Counted from the stretch's first letter, positions 1 to 5,695 are shown. The stretch: DNA of 5,695 nt from an uncultured Bermanella sp. (GCA_913054445.1 CAJXIK010000136.1:1-5695), one strand, 5' to 3'. Notes: a model not told the origin generated them from the letters alone. Numbers and translations: made by a program.

Positions 1-24
1 GCCCAGCCTCGCCAGATGTAAACC

Positions 25-52
25 TTTACCTAATTGCGCCAAGTGCTATCAT
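25..52 (+). promoter_or_regulatory. Candidate sigma-70 promoter (extended -10) for trxA
   Basis: A -35-like TTTACC (25-30, 4 of 6 matches to TTGACA) and a -10-like TATCAT (47-52, 5 of 6 to TATAAT) are separated by 16 bp. The -10 is preceded by TGC (44-46), giving an extended -10 element. Transcription would start near 58-60 and leave a leader of about 45 bases before the trxA ATG. This is motif reading only. The rest of 1-104 holds no gene I can support, and the trxA start has only a weak ribosome-binding sequence (CGAG near 91-94). Confidence 0.45.
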
Positions 53-104
53 TAGCCCCATTAATTATCCCAACCTCCGCAACACATTACCGAGTAGCTA
101 TTAC

Positions 105-431
105 ATGAGTGCAAACATCATTACCCTAAGCGACGATTCTTTCGAAGCCGACGTATTAAACTCCGATACACCTGTATTGGTAGATTACTGGGCCGAATGG
201 TGTGGTCCTTGTAAGATGATCGCCCCGGTTCTAGAAGAAATTGCCGAAGAATATGCCGGTAAGCTAGTCGTTGCCAAGCTCAACATCGACCAAAACGAAG
301 CCACCCCGCCTAAGTTCAGCGTGCGCGGTATTCCTACCTTAATGATCTTCAAGGGCGGCAACGTCGAAGGCACTAAAGTAGGTGCATTGTCTAAATCGCA
401 GCTAACCGCATTTATCGACAGCACTATCTAA
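105..431 (+). CDS. trxA: Thioredoxin 1 (TrxA)
   Basis: Small cytosolic dithiol-disulfide oxidoreductase that reduces protein disulfides and is recharged by NADPH through thioredoxin reductase; it serves ribonucleotide reductase, PAPS reductase, methionine sulfoxide reductases and others. The 108-residue product is a single thioredoxin fold with no signal peptide, so it is cytoplasmic. The redox motif WCGPC is at residues 32-36 (Cys33 and Cys36), the buried Asp of VDYWAEW is Asp27, and the cis-proline loop RGIPT has Pro77. The segment KLNIDQN (58-64) and the C-terminal KVGALSKSQL also match E. coli TrxA, which is 109 residues. The ATG at 105 gives the expected N-terminus (MSANIITLSDDSF). It probably has its own promoter (25-52) and is followed by a hairpin at 449-478. 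trxA directly upstream of rho is a conserved arrangement in gammaproteobacteria. I see no anomalies. Confidence 0.97.
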   Translation: MSANIITLSDDSFEADVLNSDTPVLVDYWAEWCGPCKMIAPVLEEIAEEYAGKLVVAKLNIDQNEATPPKFSVRGIPTLMIFKGGNVEGTKVGALSKSQLTAFIDSTI

Positions 432-448
432 CAGGCGCTCACCGCGCA

Positions 449-478
449 TGGCAGGCCCTAATGATGATGGGCCTGCCA
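449..478 (+). terminator. Hairpin after trxA, probable terminator with weak U-tract
   Basis: A perfect 10-bp inverted repeat pairs TGGCAGGCCC (449-458) with GGGCCTGCCA (469-478) around a 10-base loop, starting 17 bases after the trxA stop. The stem is strong and GC-rich, but the bases after it (ATTATCGG) lack a run of T. It therefore departs from a classical intrinsic terminator and may end transcription poorly, work with Rho, or mainly protect the trxA mRNA 3' end. Confidence 0.55.
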
Positions 479-685
479 ATTATCGGCAACCGACACAAGT
501 TATTTTGCGGCGTTGGTGGACTAGAAAAATAAAAGCGACTATAGTCATTCAATAATAAGTGTTAGAGCGTCCCGCTCAGTCTGTTTCATAACACAATCTA
601 TTTCCGAAGAAGTCAATTTCAAAAGAAGTCTGTTGCAAATCGTAGCTTAAAAACCCTTCAAATAATCTGCAAGCACCCAATCTAT
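479..685 (+). promoter_or_regulatory. rho 5' leader, possible autoregulatory region
   Basis: No supported gene lies here. The region holds a small GC hairpin (GAGCG 565-569 / CGCTC 573-577, 3-base loop), an imperfect 16-bp tandem repeat (600-631), and a G-poor stretch (637-685) with 13 C against 4 G. It has AT-rich tracts around 521-560, including TATAGT at 540-545, but no -35/-10 pair with acceptable spacing. No Shine-Dalgarno sequence precedes the rho ATG. In E. coli, rho is autogenously controlled by Rho-dependent attenuation in a leader of similar length. Unstructured C-rich, G-poor RNA is the kind of sequence Rho loads on, so a similar control is inferred here, not shown. Confidence 0.4.
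600..631 (+). repeat. Imperfect tandem duplication of a 16-bp unit in the rho leader
   Basis: ATTTCCGAAGAAGTCA (600-615) is immediately followed by ATTTCAAAAGAAGTCT (616-631), 13 of 16 positions identical. The shared core is AAGAAGTC. A second related pair flanks it: AGTCTGTTTCATAA (578-591) resembles AGTCTGTTGCAAAT (627-640) at 11 of 14 positions. It is noncoding and lies just before the rho start. It could be a repeated protein or RNA binding site, or simple slippage; function unknown. Confidence 0.6.
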
Positions 686-1942
686 ATGAATCTTACCGAA
701 CTCAAGAAAAAATCCGTTGCCGATCTGCTATTGTTAGCCGAAGAAATGGGCATGGACAACGTCAGCCGTCAGCGTAAACAAGACCTTATTTTTACCATAT
801 TAAAACGCCACGCCCGTGGCGGTGAAGACATCTACGGCGATGGCGTGCTCGAAATCTTGCAGGACGGCTTTGGTTTCTTACGTTCTGCCGATGCCTCTTA
901 CCTAGCTGGCCCAGATGACATCTATGTAAGCCCCAGCCAGATTCGCCGCTTCAACATGCGCAAGGGTGACTTCTTAACCGGTAAGATTCGTCCCCCAAAA
1001 GACGGTGAACGCTACTTCGCACTGCTAAAAGTCAATGAAGTAAACGGCGAAGCGCCGGAGAAATCCAAAAACAAAATTTTATTTGAAAACCTTACCCCGT
1101 TATTTCCTAACGACCGCTTCACCCTAGAGCAGGGTAACGGCAGCACCGAAGACATCAGCAACCGCATCATCGACCTAGTCTCGCCCATCGGTAAGGGTCA
1201 GCGCGGCCTAATCGTTGCCCCACCTAAGGCCGGTAAAACCATGTTGTTGCAGACCATGGCGCAGTCCATCGCCCGCAACAACCCCGAGGTTGAGCTGATC
1301 GTATTGTTGATCGACGAACGCCCCGAAGAAGTGACCGAGATGCGTCGCAGCGTGCGCGGTGAAGTGGTTGCCTCGACCTTCGACGAGCCACCATCGCGTC
1401 ACGTTCAGGTGGCCGAGATGGTCATCGAAAAGGCCAAGCGCCTCGTAGAACACAAGCGCGACGTGGTGATTTTACTCGATTCTATCACCCGTCTGGCCCG
1501 CGCCTATAACACGGTGATTCCATCCTCTGGCAAGGTCTTGACCGGTGGTGTCGATGCCCACGCCCTAGAGAAGCCTAAGCGTTTCTTTGGTGCCGCGCGT
1601 AACGTAGAAGAAGGCGGCAGCCTGACTATCATCGCCACCGCCCTCGTCGATACTGGCTCCAAGATGGACGAAGTCATCTACGAAGAATTTAAAGGTACCG
1701 GTAACCAAGAGCTACACCTCGACCGTAAGGCCGCCGAGAAACGTATCTACCCCGCCATGAACATCCGTAAGTCTGGCACCCGTCGTGAAGACCTACTAAT
1801 GCCAGAGGGCGAACTGCAACGCCTGTGGATTCTGCGCAAGATCATGGCCGACCAAGAAGACATTCAGGCCATCACCTTCATGGTTGACCGTCTTAAAAAC
1901 ACTAAGACCAACGAAGAGTTCTTCTTAACCATGAAGGGTTAA
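686..1942 (+). CDS. rho: Transcription termination factor Rho
   Basis: Hexameric RNA-dependent ATPase and 5'-to-3' translocase that binds C-rich nascent RNA, moves to RNA polymerase and releases the transcript. The 418-residue product aligns almost without gaps to E. coli Rho (419). The N-terminal helical domain (about 1-47) is followed by the cold-shock/OB-fold primary RNA site (about 48-118), with GFGFLR at 61-66 carrying the aromatic residues Phe62 and Phe64. The RecA-type ATPase domain follows: Walker A APPKAGKT (178-185, Lys184 and Thr185), catalytic Glu211 next to Arg212, Walker B VILLD ending at Asp265, Q-loop around SGKVLTGG (281-288), R-loop DTGSK (322-326) and the arginine finger Arg366. 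Residues tied to bicyclomycin action in E. coli (Met219, Ser266, Gly337) are also present, which suggests ordinary sensitivity. The ATG at 686 gives the conserved MNLTEL start, although no Shine-Dalgarno is visible. It is closed by an intrinsic terminator. Confidence 0.98.
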   Translation: MNLTELKKKSVADLLLLAEEMGMDNVSRQRKQDLIFTILKRHARGGEDIYGDGVLEILQDGFGFLRSADASYLAGPDDIYVSPSQIRRFNMRKGDFLTGKIRPPKDGERYFALLKVNEVNGEAPEKSKNKILFENLTPLFPNDRFTLEQGNGSTEDISNRIIDLVSPIGKGQRGLIVAPPKAGKTMLLQTMAQSIARNNPEVELIVLLIDERPEEVTEMRRSVRGEVVASTFDEPPSRHVQVAEMVIEKAKRLVEHKRDVVILLDSITRLARAYNTVIPSSGKVLTGGVDAHALEKPKRFFGAARNVEEGGSLTIIATALVDTGSKMDEVIYEEFKGTGNQELHLDRKAAEKRIYPAMNIRKSGTRREDLLMPEGELQRLWILRKIMADQEDIQAITFMVDRLKNTKTNEEFFLTMKG

Positions 1943-1964
1943 GCAGCACTAAATTGGTGACCAT

Positions 1965-1990
1965 AAGGCAGCTTCGGCTGCCTTTGTCTT
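1965..1990 (+). terminator. Intrinsic (Rho-independent) terminator after rho
   Basis: A perfect 8-bp stem AAGGCAGC (1965-1972) / GCTGCCTT (1977-1984) is capped by a TTCG tetraloop closed by C-G, one of the most stable RNA loops, and is followed by the T-rich run TGTCTT (1985-1990). It begins 22 bases after the rho stop. It should separate rho from ubiD, so ubiD either has its own promoter or relies on read-through. Confidence 0.85.
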
Positions 1991-2023
1991 ATATGCAGAG
2001 TCTATTTGGAAAAAAGATAAGCA

Positions 2024-3502
2024 ATGAAATATAAGGATCTACGGGATTTCATCGAGCAGCTAGAAAAGCAGGGCCAGCTAAAACGCATCAGCCAAGCTGT
2101 GGACCCTATCCTCGAAATGACCGAAATATGCGATCGCACCCTGCGTGCCGGTGGCCCCGCACTGTTATTTGAAAACCCCGTGGGTCATACCATGCCGGTG
2201 CTGGCCAACCTGTTTGGCACCCCGCAGCGGGTCGCCATGGGCATGGGCAAGCGTGACGTGAGCGCCTTGCGCGAGGTGGGCAAGTTGCTGGCCTACTTAA
2301 AGGAACCCGAGCCCCCCAAAGGCATTAAAGACGCTTGGGAAAAATTACCCATCTTCAAGCAAGTGCTCAACATGGGCCCTAAGATCGTGAAGAAAGCCCC
2401 CTGCCAACAGGTGGTCATCGAGGGTGACGCGGTGGATTTAGCCAAGTTTCCCATTCAAACCTGCTGGCCAGGCGATGCCGCCCCGCTCATTACCTGGCCC
2501 TTAGTGATTACCCGTGGCCCCAACAAGGAACGCCAAAATTTAGGCATTTATCGTCAGCAGGTAATCGCCAAGAATCGCGTGATCATGCGCTGGCTGAGCC
2601 ACCGTGGCGGTGCCCTCGACTTTCGTGAGTTTCAGCAGCTCAACCCGGGCCAACCCTACCCAGTGGCGGTGGCCCTAGGCGCCGACCCAGCCACCATTTT
2701 AGGGGCGGTGACACCTGTGCCCGATGCGCTGTCGGAATACGCCTTCGCCGGATTGTTGCGTGGTAGCAAGACCGAGTTGGTAAAGTGCATCGGCAGCGAC
2801 CTGCAAGTCCCCGCCAGTGCCGAGATCGTCTTAGAAGGCTTTATCTACCCAGATGACATGGCCCCCGAAGGCCCTTTCGGCGACCACACCGGTTATTACA
2901 ACGAGGTGGACAGTTTTCCGGTCTTTACCATAGAGCGCATCACCCACCGGCGCGACCCTATCTATCACAGCACCTATACCGGGCGGCCACCAGATGAACC
3001 GGCTATATTAGGGGTGGCATTGAACGAAGTATTCGTGCCCATCTTGCAGAAACAATTCCCGGAGATTAGCGACTTCTACCTGCCGCCAGAGGGGTGTAGC
3101 TACCGTATGGCCGTGGTCACCATAAAGAAGCAATACCCGGGTCACGCCAAGCGCGTGATGATGGGGGTGTGGTCGTTCTTGCGCCAGTTTATGTACACTA
3201 AGTTTATCATCGTCACCGATGACGACGTGAATGCCCGCGACTGGAACGATGTGATCTGGGCCATCACCACCCGCATGGACCCCACGCGCGATACCACACT
3301 GGTGGACAGCACCCCCATCGACTACCTAGACTTTGCCTCGCCAGTGTCGGGCCTGGGCAGCAAGATGGGGCTAGACGCCACCAACAAGTGGCCGGGAGAA
3401 ACCGATAGAGAGTGGGGCGAGCCCATCGTCATGGACCCAGCAATCAAACAGCGGGTCGATGAGATGTGGCGTGAATTGGGGATTCTCGATGAAAGCAACT
3501 AA
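2024..3502 (+). CDS. ubiD: 3-octaprenyl-4-hydroxybenzoate carboxy-lyase UbiD
   Basis: Prenylated-FMN-dependent decarboxylase of ubiquinone biosynthesis. It converts 3-polyprenyl-4-hydroxybenzoate to 2-polyprenylphenol and needs Mn2+ and the prFMN cofactor made by UbiX. The 492-residue protein is close to E. coli UbiD (497) and covers the full family length. Visible cofactor-site residues, aligned from memory of the family, are Asn172 and Glu238 (metal), Ile175-Arg177 (GIYR), Arg189-Leu191 (RWL) and Arg194-Gly195 (prFMN), with Asp287 in the GPFGDHTGYY segment (283-292) as the proposed acid. The ending SKMGLDATNKWPGET (446-460) is typical of the family. There is no signal peptide; the enzyme is cytosolic and acts on a lipidic substrate at the membrane face. 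The ATG at 2024 gives the expected MKYKDLRDFI start; a weak GGAAA lies near 2008-2012. The next gene follows within about 21 bases, so the two are probably cotranscribed. No clear promoter is seen between the rho terminator and this start. Confidence 0.97.
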   Translation: MKYKDLRDFIEQLEKQGQLKRISQAVDPILEMTEICDRTLRAGGPALLFENPVGHTMPVLANLFGTPQRVAMGMGKRDVSALREVGKLLAYLKEPEPPKGIKDAWEKLPIFKQVLNMGPKIVKKAPCQQVVIEGDAVDLAKFPIQTCWPGDAAPLITWPLVITRGPNKERQNLGIYRQQVIAKNRVIMRWLSHRGGALDFREFQQLNPGQPYPVAVALGADPATILGAVTPVPDALSEYAFAGLLRGSKTELVKCIGSDLQVPASAEIVLEGFIYPDDMAPEGPFGDHTGYYNEVDSFPVFTIERITHRRDPIYHSTYTGRPPDEPAILGVALNEVFVPILQKQFPEISDFYLPPEGCSYRMAVVTIKKQYPGHAKRVMMGVWSFLRQFMYTKFIIVTDDDVNARDWNDVIWAITTRMDPTRDTTLVDSTPIDYLDFASPVSGLGSKMGLDATNKWPGETDREWGEPIVMDPAIKQRVDEMWRELGILDESN

Positions 3503-3523
3503 ACTAATGATAGCCCGTTGCTC

Positions 3524-4525
3524 ATGAGCCATAGAATCACCCTACAGCCTCGGGGCTTAAGCTTCACCGCCCAGCCCCAGGAAAACATTTTAGATGCCGC
3601 CACCCGCGCCGGTATTCGCATTCGCAAGAGCTGTCAGAACGGTGTATGTGAGATTTGCCGCGCCACCTTAGTGGCAGGCACAGTACACACCCCTGAAGGG
3701 TCTTTTAACGCAGACCATCCAGCTGTAAATCCACTGCTCACCTGTGTAAGCCAGGCACGCAGCGACCTGATTTTGGAGTTAAAGAAAGTGTTAGGACCCG
3801 GAGAAATCCCCTTGCAGCACATTGCATTTCAAATTGAAAACATCAGCCAACTGAACGACCACGTGTACCGCGTCGAGCTGTTGGCTCCCGCCGGTAAACT
3901 GGCCGACTATCACGCCGGCCAATACCTAGAGCTGCTCATAGAGGATGGCGAGTTTCCCTTCACCATCGCCAGCGCACCTGGCCTGCGTGAACTGGAGCTG
4001 CATTTAGGGGTAGAGCCAGACAACGCCTCTAGCCTGAAAATTCTTCAGCACCTGCAAAGCCACAGCACCGTACGCGCGCGCCTGCCTAAGGGTGATGTAT
4101 GGCTGAAGCCTAGCCAAAACCCCAGCAACCTACACGACCCATTGATTTTTATTGTGGCCGGAACCGGTTTTGCGCAGGCCAAGGCCATGATCGAAGAACA
4201 GCTTAAGCACCAGCACAGCGCCTTGTCTTTGTATTGGGTAAACCGTGAGGCCCACGGTTTCTATAGCGAGTTACCCCAGCAATGGGCGCAACAGGGCTTA
4301 ATCAATTTTCACCCTATGACCAGCGACAAACCCGATTGTGAATATTTCTCGCGTCACACCGTAGAAGAGCGCATCGCCAAGGACATCAGTGATATTAGCC
4401 AGATACAGGTGGTGGCCTGCGGCGGCCCGGGTTTTGTCTACAGTGTGTTGGATGGACTGGAAGGTAAGGGGCTTAAGCAAAGCCAGATGCAAAGCGATGT
4501 ATTCGCCTACGCGCCTCGCACTTAG
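3524..4525 (+). CDS. [2Fe-2S] ferredoxin-fused NAD(P)H-flavin oxidoreductase (Fre/CDP-glucoseen reductase-like)
   Basis: Predicted cytosolic electron-transfer flavoprotein carrying electrons between NAD(P)H, a flavin and a plant-type [2Fe-2S] cluster. With the ATG at 3524 it is 333 residues; an in-frame TTG at 3518 would add two, but MSHRITLQP fits the family start better. Neither has a good Shine-Dalgarno. Residues about 1-90 are the ferredoxin domain with cluster cysteines 37, 42, 45 and 74 (C-x4-C-x2-C-x28-C). A ferredoxin-reductase beta-barrel (about 98-192) contains HAGQYLEL and FPFTIASAP; the first Phe (144) stands where E. coli Fre has the Arg of RPFS. The nucleotide-binding domain (about 205-333) has VAGTGFAQAKAM (211-222), CGGPGF (299-304) and the terminal DVFAYAPR. 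The gene occupies the position of E. coli fre, next to ubiD, but carries an extra ferredoxin domain. The family is often annotated CDP-6-deoxy-delta-3,4-glucoseen reductase; no deoxysugar genes are nearby, so that substrate is doubtful. It ends in tandem TAG TAG stops. Confidence 0.88.
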   Translation: MSHRITLQPRGLSFTAQPQENILDAATRAGIRIRKSCQNGVCEICRATLVAGTVHTPEGSFNADHPAVNPLLTCVSQARSDLILELKKVLGPGEIPLQHIAFQIENISQLNDHVYRVELLAPAGKLADYHAGQYLELLIEDGEFPFTIASAPGLRELELHLGVEPDNASSLKILQHLQSHSTVRARLPKGDVWLKPSQNPSNLHDPLIFIVAGTGFAQAKAMIEEQLKHQHSALSLYWVNREAHGFYSELPQQWAQQGLINFHPMTSDKPDCEYFSRHTVEERIAKDISDISQIQVVACGGPGFVYSVLDGLEGKGLKQSQMQSDVFAYAPRT

Positions 4526-4559
4526 TAGGCGGTGGGCGGCGGAACAGAGAGAACTCGAG

Positions 4560-5695
4560 TTACTCGGCTGCCACCCGCTGCGCCTCTTCAGCTATGACCG
4601 AGCGCTCTAACTCGGTGAGTTGTAGCAGCACCTGCTCACTGGCCGCCTCCATTTTTTTCAGGCAGAGGATTTTTCCTTCTGTATTATCTTCTTGGTGGTA
4701 TTTTAGCGCCTGAATACCGTTTTCATGCACCCCCTTATGATGCACCTCTAGGGTTTTAAATGCCCCCAGATGGCGATAATACTGGTGGCCATCGCCTTGG
4801 TAATACCACTTCCCTAGGCGGCAACAGGTGTGGTCGGCAAACTCGTCGATGGCCTTGTTCGATAAGCCCCACAGCAGTTTATAGACATCGGATTTCCACA
4901 CCACATGGTCCATCTTAACGGTCTGTATAAAGCTCTGAATGGAGGCCTGGCTAATCACCGTGCCCATGCTCTGTGAGCTGGTGATGATGCTGTCGACGAC
5001 CCCTCTCACTTGGTCTGTGGTGGCCGATAGCTCTAGGGTACTGTGCTCGGACACCTCTATCTTGTCGGACACATTCTGCGTCTCGGTTAAAATGGTGGCC
5101 ACTAACGAGGTGATTTCACTGGAGGTATCGCCGGTTCTCTTCGCTAGGGTTCGCACCTCATCGGCCACCACCGCAAAGCCACGGCCAGACTCTCCGGCAC
5201 GAGCCGCCTCGATGGCGGCATTAAGCGCCAGTAAGTTGGTTTGATCGGTAATATTTTGAATATCGGTCACTAGAGTCTCGATGCGCACCCCCACTGCCGA
5301 CAGGCCGGTGACCGCCGAGCGCGCATCTTGCGTTTGCTCGCCCATCACATTAAGACTGCCGATGACCGAGCCAAGCAAAGTCTGCACCTCCTCAAAACTG
5401 GCAGAGGAATCCGTCAACACCGCTCTTTGCTGCTTTAGATCTTGGGAGGATTGCGCAATATTGTCGCGAATGATGCTCACGGTATCGTTAGAAACCATCC
5501 AAATATCCCGCAGCACATCGTTGGCATCGATGTGCTCGTATATAAACGACTTCTGTAAGTCAGCCACCTCCTTAATTTTCTTGTAGAGCGCGATATCAGA
5601 CTCGAGGGTATGCAACCTATCTTCCAGCATGGCCACATGCTTAGGGCTAGCCGCAGCTTGCCCCTTGTCGAATAGGCTTCTTATACGCTTAATCA
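4560..5695 (-). CDS. Cytoplasmic methyl-accepting chemotaxis protein with C-terminal CZB domain (5' end at window edge)
   Basis: Soluble chemoreceptor expected to control CheA through CheW. The frame is open to the window edge. The codon at the edge reads ?TG, with its first base at 5696, followed by IKRIRSLFDKGQ, so the protein is probably 378 residues; an internal GTG at 5636 would give 358. In 378 numbering, an N-terminal coiled coil (about 20-50) leads into a signalling hairpin whose conserved tip runs about 151-188 (DQTNLLALNAAIEAARAGES, then GFAVVADEVRTLAKRT). A CZB zinc-binding domain (about 250-345) has likely ligands His264, Cys292 (in CRLGKW), His320 and His324. No transmembrane helix, periplasmic sensor, PAS or HAMP domain is visible. 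No NWETF-type CheR pentapeptide is seen at the C-terminus. CZB domains bind zinc, and in known receptors link it to responses such as metal or hypochlorite sensing; the ligand here is inferred. The gene converges on the oxidoreductase with 34 bases between stops and no obvious terminator. Its promoter lies outside the window. Confidence 0.93.
   Translation of the reverse strand, partial: IKRIRSLFDKGQAAASPKHVAMLEDRLHTLESDIALYKKIKEVADLQKSFIYEHIDANDVLRDIWMVSNDTVSIIRDNIAQSSQDLKQQRAVLTDSSASFEEVQTLLGSVIGSLNVMGEQTQDARSAVTGLSAVGVRIETLVTDIQNITDQTNLLALNAAIEAARAGESGRGFAVVADEVRTLAKRTGDTSSEITSLVATILTETQNVSDKIEVSEHSTLELSATTDQVRGVVDSIITSSQSMGTVISQASIQSFIQTVKMDHVVWKSDVYKLLWGLSNKAIDEFADHTCCRLGKWYYQGDGHQYYRHLGAFKTLEVHHKGVHENGIQALKYHQEDNTEGKILCLKKMEAASEQVLLQLTELERSVIAEEAQRVAAE

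Noticed and set aside
1..21. Possible 3' end of an upstream plus-strand gene (open frame to TAA at 19-21)
   Set aside because: Only six codons are visible, far too little to support a gene.
185..424. Minus-strand ORFs opposite trxA (185-424), rho (1208-1453) and the reductase (3634-3822, 4298-4492)
   Set aside because: All are antisense to clear, full-length conserved genes and show no domain or start-site support.
505..545. Promoter for rho using TTGCGG or TTGGTG with TATAGT
   Set aside because: Spacers to the only good -10-like hexamer (540-545) are 21 bases or more; no acceptable pair was found, so no specific promoter is called.
3518..3523. TTG at 3518 as the start of the reductase
   Set aside because: The ATG two codons later gives a family-like N-terminus and a commoner start codon; neither has a strong ribosome site, so this is a preference and not proof.
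4552..4561. Perfect palindrome AACTCGAGTT at the chemoreceptor stop codon
   Set aside because: It has no loop, so it cannot form a useful RNA hairpin; a 10-base palindrome is plausible by chance.
4389..4610. Plus-strand 73-residue ORF overlapping the reductase 3' end and the chemoreceptor 3' end
   Set aside because: It lies out of frame inside two well-supported genes, has no recognisable motif and would span a convergent gene junction.
4597..4616. Inverted repeat ACCGAG / CTCGGT as a terminator for the reductase
   Set aside because: It is short, lies within the chemoreceptor coding sequence and has no following T-run.
4939..5586. Two plus-strand 101-residue ORFs opposite the chemoreceptor
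   Set aside because: They are antisense shadows of the conserved signalling hairpin coding sequence; the translations are low-complexity Ser/Thr/Val-rich with no family features.

Overview
This is a compact chromosomal housekeeping segment, most likely from a gammaproteobacterium. Thioredoxin, Rho and UbiD all resemble their Escherichia coli and Pseudomonas counterparts closely. The gene order trxA - rho - ubiD - ferredoxin/flavin reductase-type oxidoreductase matches, from memory, the order in Pseudomonas and relatives. Moderate GC content and an adjacent soluble chemoreceptor would fit a motile free-living (for example marine Pseudomonadales/Cellvibrionales-like) bacterium, but the genus cannot be fixed from this window.

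Layout: positions 1-104 hold a plausible extended -10 promoter for trxA and no supported gene. trxA (105-431) is followed by a perfect 10-bp hairpin. A 254-base gap leads into rho (686-1942); this leader carries an imperfect 16-bp tandem repeat, a small GC hairpin and a G-poor, C-containing stretch, and rho has no visible Shine-Dalgarno sequence. rho is closed by a textbook intrinsic terminator with a UUCG tetraloop (1965-1990). ubiD (2024-3502) and a [2Fe-2S]-flavin/NAD(P)H oxidoreductase (about 3524-4525) follow as a likely two-gene operon. Converging on them from the minus strand is a soluble methyl-accepting chemotaxis protein with a C-terminal CZB zinc-binding domain (4560 to the window edge). 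Its reading frame stays open to the last base, and its start codon probably begins one base outside the window.

How the genes relate: TrxA (cytosolic disulfide reduction) and Rho (transcription termination) are independent core functions that lie together by conserved synteny. UbiD decarboxylates the polyprenyl-hydroxybenzoate intermediate of ubiquinone synthesis using prenylated FMN. The neighbouring reductase sits where E. coli has fre, so a role in supplying reduced flavin or electrons is an attractive inference but is not shown. The chemoreceptor is probably a separate unit feeding CheA/CheW signalling.

I see no mobile element, CRISPR array, tRNA, rRNA or clear sign of horizontal transfer, and no evidence of a wholly new system. 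The points most worth a second look are the rho leader, the ferredoxin-fused reductase with a Phe where its flavin-binding motif normally has Arg, and the cytoplasmic CZB receptor.
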